Below, one piece after another: positions 31,945 to 34,200 of a DNA stretch of 34,200 nucleotides. The DNA lies in the IMG/VR virus record IMGVR_UViG_3300030380_001726, positions 1 to 34,200 of that record. One strand, 5' to 3'. This DNA is from a virus. The notes under the pieces were generated by a model. That model was not told the DNA's origin. It saw nothing but the letters and a program-made list of their open reading frames with translations, and searched no databases. A program made the position numbers and the translations under genes. How positions within the stretch are numbered: position 1 is the first letter of the stretch; every line of letters begins with the position of its first letter.

Positions 31945-32143
31945 TGATGTATTAACAAAATTTTATGAGACGATACAGGTTTTATATAATGAGTTTTCTA
32001 CAGTACCAGAGTACGGCAGTAAGATTGAAGTTGATATATTCAAATTTATATTTGAGTTCACAATGGTTGATAAGGTGTATTCTTATGACGGTGAAAAATT
32101 AGAAATTAAATTAGTGTACGAAAAAACAAAAGAAATAATATAA
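31898..32143 (+). CDS. Small acidic early protein, unknown
   Basis: An 81-residue protein. From the ATG at 31898 it reads MKIEILPEIKGEMPNDDVLT; an internal ATG at 31934 (MPNDDVLTKFYETIQVLY) would shorten the overlap with the previous gene from 47 to 11 bases and follows a GGGGAG sequence, so the true start is open. The remainder, EVDIFKFIFEFTMVDKVYSY, is alpha/beta. The TAATG junction at 32143 couples it to the exonuclease. No family recognised. Confidence 0.55.
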   Translation: MKIEILPEIKGEMPNDDVLTKFYETIQVLYNEFSTVPEYGSKIEVDIFKFIFEFTMVDKVYSYDGEKLEIKLVYEKTKEII

Positions 32144-32925
32144 TGAAAGAAATAAAATTACTTGACGGAAAGTTTTACGATACAAAAGAATTATTATCAA
32201 AAATGTTAGATGATGATTTCTATTATGGCTTTATGCATAAATTTGCATTCAGTTCTTCTAGCATTAAATTATTGTTAGAATCTCCAAAAACATATCACAA
32301 CGTTATGACTTACTCACAGAATGAAAAACAAAGTCAAGCGTTAAGAGATGGTTTCCTTTTACATCTATTAGTTCTTACGCCAGACTATTTTCATAAACAA
32401 ATATTTGTAGACGTACAAAGTAAAAATACAAATAAGTTTAGATTAGCACAAGAAGAACACGGAGAGGTATATACTATAAAAGAAAAAGAAGATGCTGAAA
32501 GATTAGCCGATGCAGTATTTCGTAATGAACCTGCTATGCAAATAATAAAAGGTGCTAAAGTTGAGTTTCCTGGAGTAGGTGTAGTTCAAGGAAAACCATT
32601 CAGGGCTAAAGCCGATGTATTAAGAGATGATTGTATTATAGATTTAAAAACAACAAGTAACATAAAACAATTTGAGAAAGCAGCTAATTGGTATCATTAC
32701 GATGTACAAGCATATTTATATACAGAAATATTTGGTATAAAAAATTTTAAATTTATAGTTATAGATAAAAAAAGTTGCGACATAGGTATAAGCACTAAAC
32801 CGGTCAGCGATGATTTTATTTCAAGCGGTCGCGATAAAGTAAGATATGCGATGAGAGTGTATAAGGATTATTTTGAAACCGAGGAAACAGATTTAGATAG
32901 TTATTATATAGACATCAAGTTATGA
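32143..32925 (+). CDS. Exonuclease VIII/RecE-like PD-(D/E)XK exonuclease
   Basis: A 260-residue protein with the signature of the RecE/exonuclease VIII group (PDDEXK, DUF3799-like): FSSSSIKLLLESPKTYH and LRDGFLLHLLVLTP near the N-terminus, the core KPFRAKADVL (Asp158) and CIIDLKTTSN (Asp167, Lys169), then YHYDVQAYLYTEI (about 185-195). It should chew one strand of dsDNA ends to give 3' tails for recombination. Recognisable annealing proteins (RecT, Erf) are absent, so the partner may be the OB-fold-like protein at 28410. It overlaps the next gene by 4 bases. Confidence 0.8.
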   Translation: MKEIKLLDGKFYDTKELLSKMLDDDFYYGFMHKFAFSSSSIKLLLESPKTYHNVMTYSQNEKQSQALRDGFLLHLLVLTPDYFHKQIFVDVQSKNTNKFRLAQEEHGEVYTIKEKEDAERLADAVFRNEPAMQIIKGAKVEFPGVGVVQGKPFRAKADVLRDDCIIDLKTTSNIKQFEKAANWYHYDVQAYLYTEIFGIKNFKFIVIDKKSCDIGISTKPVSDDFISSGRDKVRYAMRVYKDYFETEETDLDSYYIDIKL

Positions 32926-33146
32926 AACTATTTGAATACGAGTTTCCAAAAAACGAAGAGCCAAAAGATGATACTGAAATCACAAACGCACTCTTGTATT
33001 TTACACACGCTAACAGAGATAAATTTAAAAAGCTATGTAAAAAAGGTATGGAGGTAGAATATAACAAAGAAGAATTAAAAACCGCAAACATATCTGATTT
33101 TTTATTATATATATTAAATAAGAATTATGGAGAAGATAAAATTTAA
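32922..33146 (+). CDS. Small acidic early protein before the TET gene
   Basis: A 74-residue protein: MKLFEYEFPKNEEPKDDTEI, then ANRDKFKKLCKKGMEVEYNK. It is helical, with an acidic start and a basic middle. It overlaps the exonuclease (ATGA) and extends 20 bases into the TET/JBP gene, so it is translated with both. I do not recognise it. It could be an accessory to the modification or exonuclease enzymes, on position only. Confidence 0.55.
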   Translation: MKLFEYEFPKNEEPKDDTEITNALLYFTHANRDKFKKLCKKGMEVEYNKEELKTANISDFLLYILNKNYGEDKI

Positions 33147-33993
33147 AAGAGTTCTTACTGAACAACAAGGTCACGAACTTGCTAAAAAACATATAGGGGA
33201 AGAATATATAAAAACATTAATCACTAATGATGCTGATGGTTATGATATGTATGGTAACCTATTATTTAAGTTTAGGAAAAACGTTATACCTATTGACATA
33301 CTAAAAGCAGGTGTAGATAATTTTAAAGATAGTATTGAGTGGACAGAAAGCAGGGGTGCAGCCAGTGGTTTTAGTGGAAAAAGAACTAGGGCTGACGGTA
33401 GCATATCTAACACAAGTGTCGGTGCAAAAGTTGAATCTGGAGTTGTAGGGTTTATGGATAAAAGTGCAATGATTAGATATTGTAGGAAAACAGCTTTTAC
33501 TAAAAAATATTTTGATAACTATCAAGAGGGGTTACCCTTTGTAAAATTCGTTGATGAGCAATATAAAAAATTATGCCCTGAATATTATAATAGGCAGAAA
33601 AACATTGCCGAGGGTACAAATCAAAATTATGTAATTCCTGACACAAGTTTTACAACTGTGACTGTAAACAAAAATTTTAGAACTGCGGTACACAAAGATG
33701 CTGGAGATTTTAGTGAGGGGTTTGGAAATTTAGTTGTTTATCGTGAGGGTGATTGGGGTGGTGGATATTTTATTCTACCAGAATATGGTGTTGGTATCGA
33801 TTTAAAAAATACAGATATTTTATTTGTAGATGTACATAAGTATCATTGTAACACAGGGTTTACTAATTTTACAGATGATTGTTTACGCGTGAGTTTCGTG
33901 CTTTATTATCGTGAATATATGTACAAGTGTAAAGCACCCAAAGACGAATTATTAAGAGTAAAAATAGATCAAGGTGGATATCACAGATTATAA
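33127..33993 (+). CDS. TET/JBP-family 2-oxoglutarate/Fe(II) DNA base dioxygenase
   Basis: A 288-residue protein. The double-stranded beta helix is complete: FTTVTVNKNFRTAVHKDAGD carries the HxD iron ligands (His189, Asp191), DVHKYHCNTGF the second His (His240), and CLRVSFVLYYRE the 2-oxoglutarate arginine (Arg254). The substrate-side ESRGAASGFSGKR (75-85) and GFGNLVVYREGDWGGGYF (198-214) agree with phage members of the TET/JBP group. It should oxidise the methyl group of 5-methylcytosine or thymine in DNA to hydroxymethyl. Its end overlaps the glycosyltransferase start by 20 bases, so the product is probably passed on for glycosylation. No C5-methyltransferase is present in the genome. Confidence 0.9.
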   Translation: MEKIKFKRVLTEQQGHELAKKHIGEEYIKTLITNDADGYDMYGNLLFKFRKNVIPIDILKAGVDNFKDSIEWTESRGAASGFSGKRTRADGSISNTSVGAKVESGVVGFMDKSAMIRYCRKTAFTKKYFDNYQEGLPFVKFVDEQYKKLCPEYYNRQKNIAEGTNQNYVIPDTSFTTVTVNKNFRTAVHKDAGDFSEGFGNLVVYREGDWGGGYFILPEYGVGIDLKNTDILFVDVHKYHCNTGFTNFTDDCLRVSFVLYYREYMYKCKAPKDELLRVKIDQGGYHRL

Positions 33994-34200
33994 CATAGCG
34001 ATTCCTTCGTATAAAAGACCGGAGGTTATTAAACAGAAAACTTTGAGAGTGTTAAGCGAATATAACATTCCTAAAGAACGTATCAGTATTTTCGTTGCAG
34101 ACGAAGAGGAATACGAAGTATATAAAAAGAGTTTAAATAAAGAATACGAAATAATAATTGGTGTTCCCACTATTGGACTTCAAAGAAACTTTATAGAGAA
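33974..34200 (+). CDS. TET-associated (TAGT-type) glycosyltransferase, 5' part
   Basis: This is the N-terminal part of a gene that continues at base 100 of the window after circularisation (259 residues in all). The best start is GTG at 33974, because an in-frame stop at 33965-33967 excludes anything much earlier and the next residues, YNIAIPSYKRPEVIKQKTL, are a typical first strand and helix of a GT-A glycosyltransferase. The start overlaps the 3' end of the TET/JBP dioxygenase gene by 20 bases, so the two are probably translationally coupled. Known of the family: TAGT glycosyltransferases are encoded beside TET/JBP enzymes in phages and are related to the base J glucosyltransferase of kinetoplastids. 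The inferred role is to transfer a sugar to the hydroxymethyl group made by the neighbouring oxygenase. The sugar donor cannot be told from sequence. Confidence 0.8.
   Translation, partial: MDITDYNIAIPSYKRPEVIKQKTLRVLSEYNIPKERISIFVADEEEYEVYKKSLNKEYEIIIGVPTIGLQRNFIE
34102..34200. repeat. Terminal direct repeat, right copy
   Basis: Exact second copy of bases 1-99. Joining 34101 to 1 removes the redundancy and gives a circle of about 34,101 bp in which all genes are intact. Confidence 0.95.

Noticed and set aside
1-34200. Integrase, excisionase or repressor indicating a temperate phage
   Set aside because: No tyrosine or serine recombinase motif, no attachment-site-like tRNA fragment and no Cro/CI-like helix-turn-helix pair was recognised, so lysogeny is not supported.
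34102-34200. Physical terminal redundancy of the virion DNA
   Set aside because: Length (99) and location in the middle of a gene fit an assembly overlap of a circular graph better; read depth would be needed to say otherwise.

Overview
This window is almost certainly the complete genome of a tailed dsDNA bacteriophage. The first 99 bases (1-99) are repeated exactly as the last 99 (34102-34200). That is the usual signature of a circular or circularly permuted molecule cut open by an assembler, and it gives a unit of about 34,101 bp. The cut falls inside one gene, a glycosyltransferase, whose 5' part is at the right edge and 3' part at the left edge. The genome is strongly AT-rich, lacks obvious Shine-Dalgarno sequences, carries TAnnTTTG-type promoter elements, and encodes structural proteins of types I associate with Bacteroidetes (flavobacterial) siphophages. 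A flavobacterial, probably aquatic, host is therefore inferred, not proven. Nearly every gene is on the + strand. I see no integrase, repressor, tRNA, CRISPR array, DNA polymerase or C5-cytosine methyltransferase.

Layout. (1) Early/DNA-metabolism region, 27748 to the right edge and on to about 2697 through the circle: NinG-type endonuclease, coiled-coil protein, OB-fold-like protein, a protein with an SSB-like DDDLPF tail, DnaB-type helicase, sigma-70-family factor, a string of overlapping small genes with a PD-(D/E)XK-like nuclease, an exonuclease VIII-like nuclease, then a TET/JBP 2-oxoglutarate dioxygenase overlapping a TET-associated (TAGT-type) glycosyltransferase, a DnaA domain IV-like protein, a small basic protein and the two terminase subunits. 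(2) Switch region, 2687-3453: a small minus-strand gene, an unknown + gene, a structured non-coding stretch and a strong terminator. (3) Late region, 3454-27699: tail assembly chaperone with a likely -1 frameshift, tail completion proteins, tail/baseplate proteins, tape measure, a multidomain prohead protease, scaffold-like protein, decoration-like protein, major capsid, major tail tube, a terminator at 16228-16256, portal, connector, fibre genes, LamG adhesin, two small membrane proteins, an M15 peptidase endolysin and a holin-like protein.

How it works together. The helicase, DnaA-like and SSB-like proteins probably recruit the host replisome. The sigma factor may switch transcription, and a TATTATATATAT box placed directly before several late start codons could be part of its target. 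The most interesting module is TET plus glycosyltransferase, which should hydroxylate a 5-methylpyrimidine in phage DNA and then glycosylate it. With no methyltransferase in an apparently complete genome, thymine (a base-J-like route) is a serious candidate substrate. The second most interesting element is the structured RNA at about 3263-3419, whose terminator loop is perfectly complementary to a 7-nt segment upstream.
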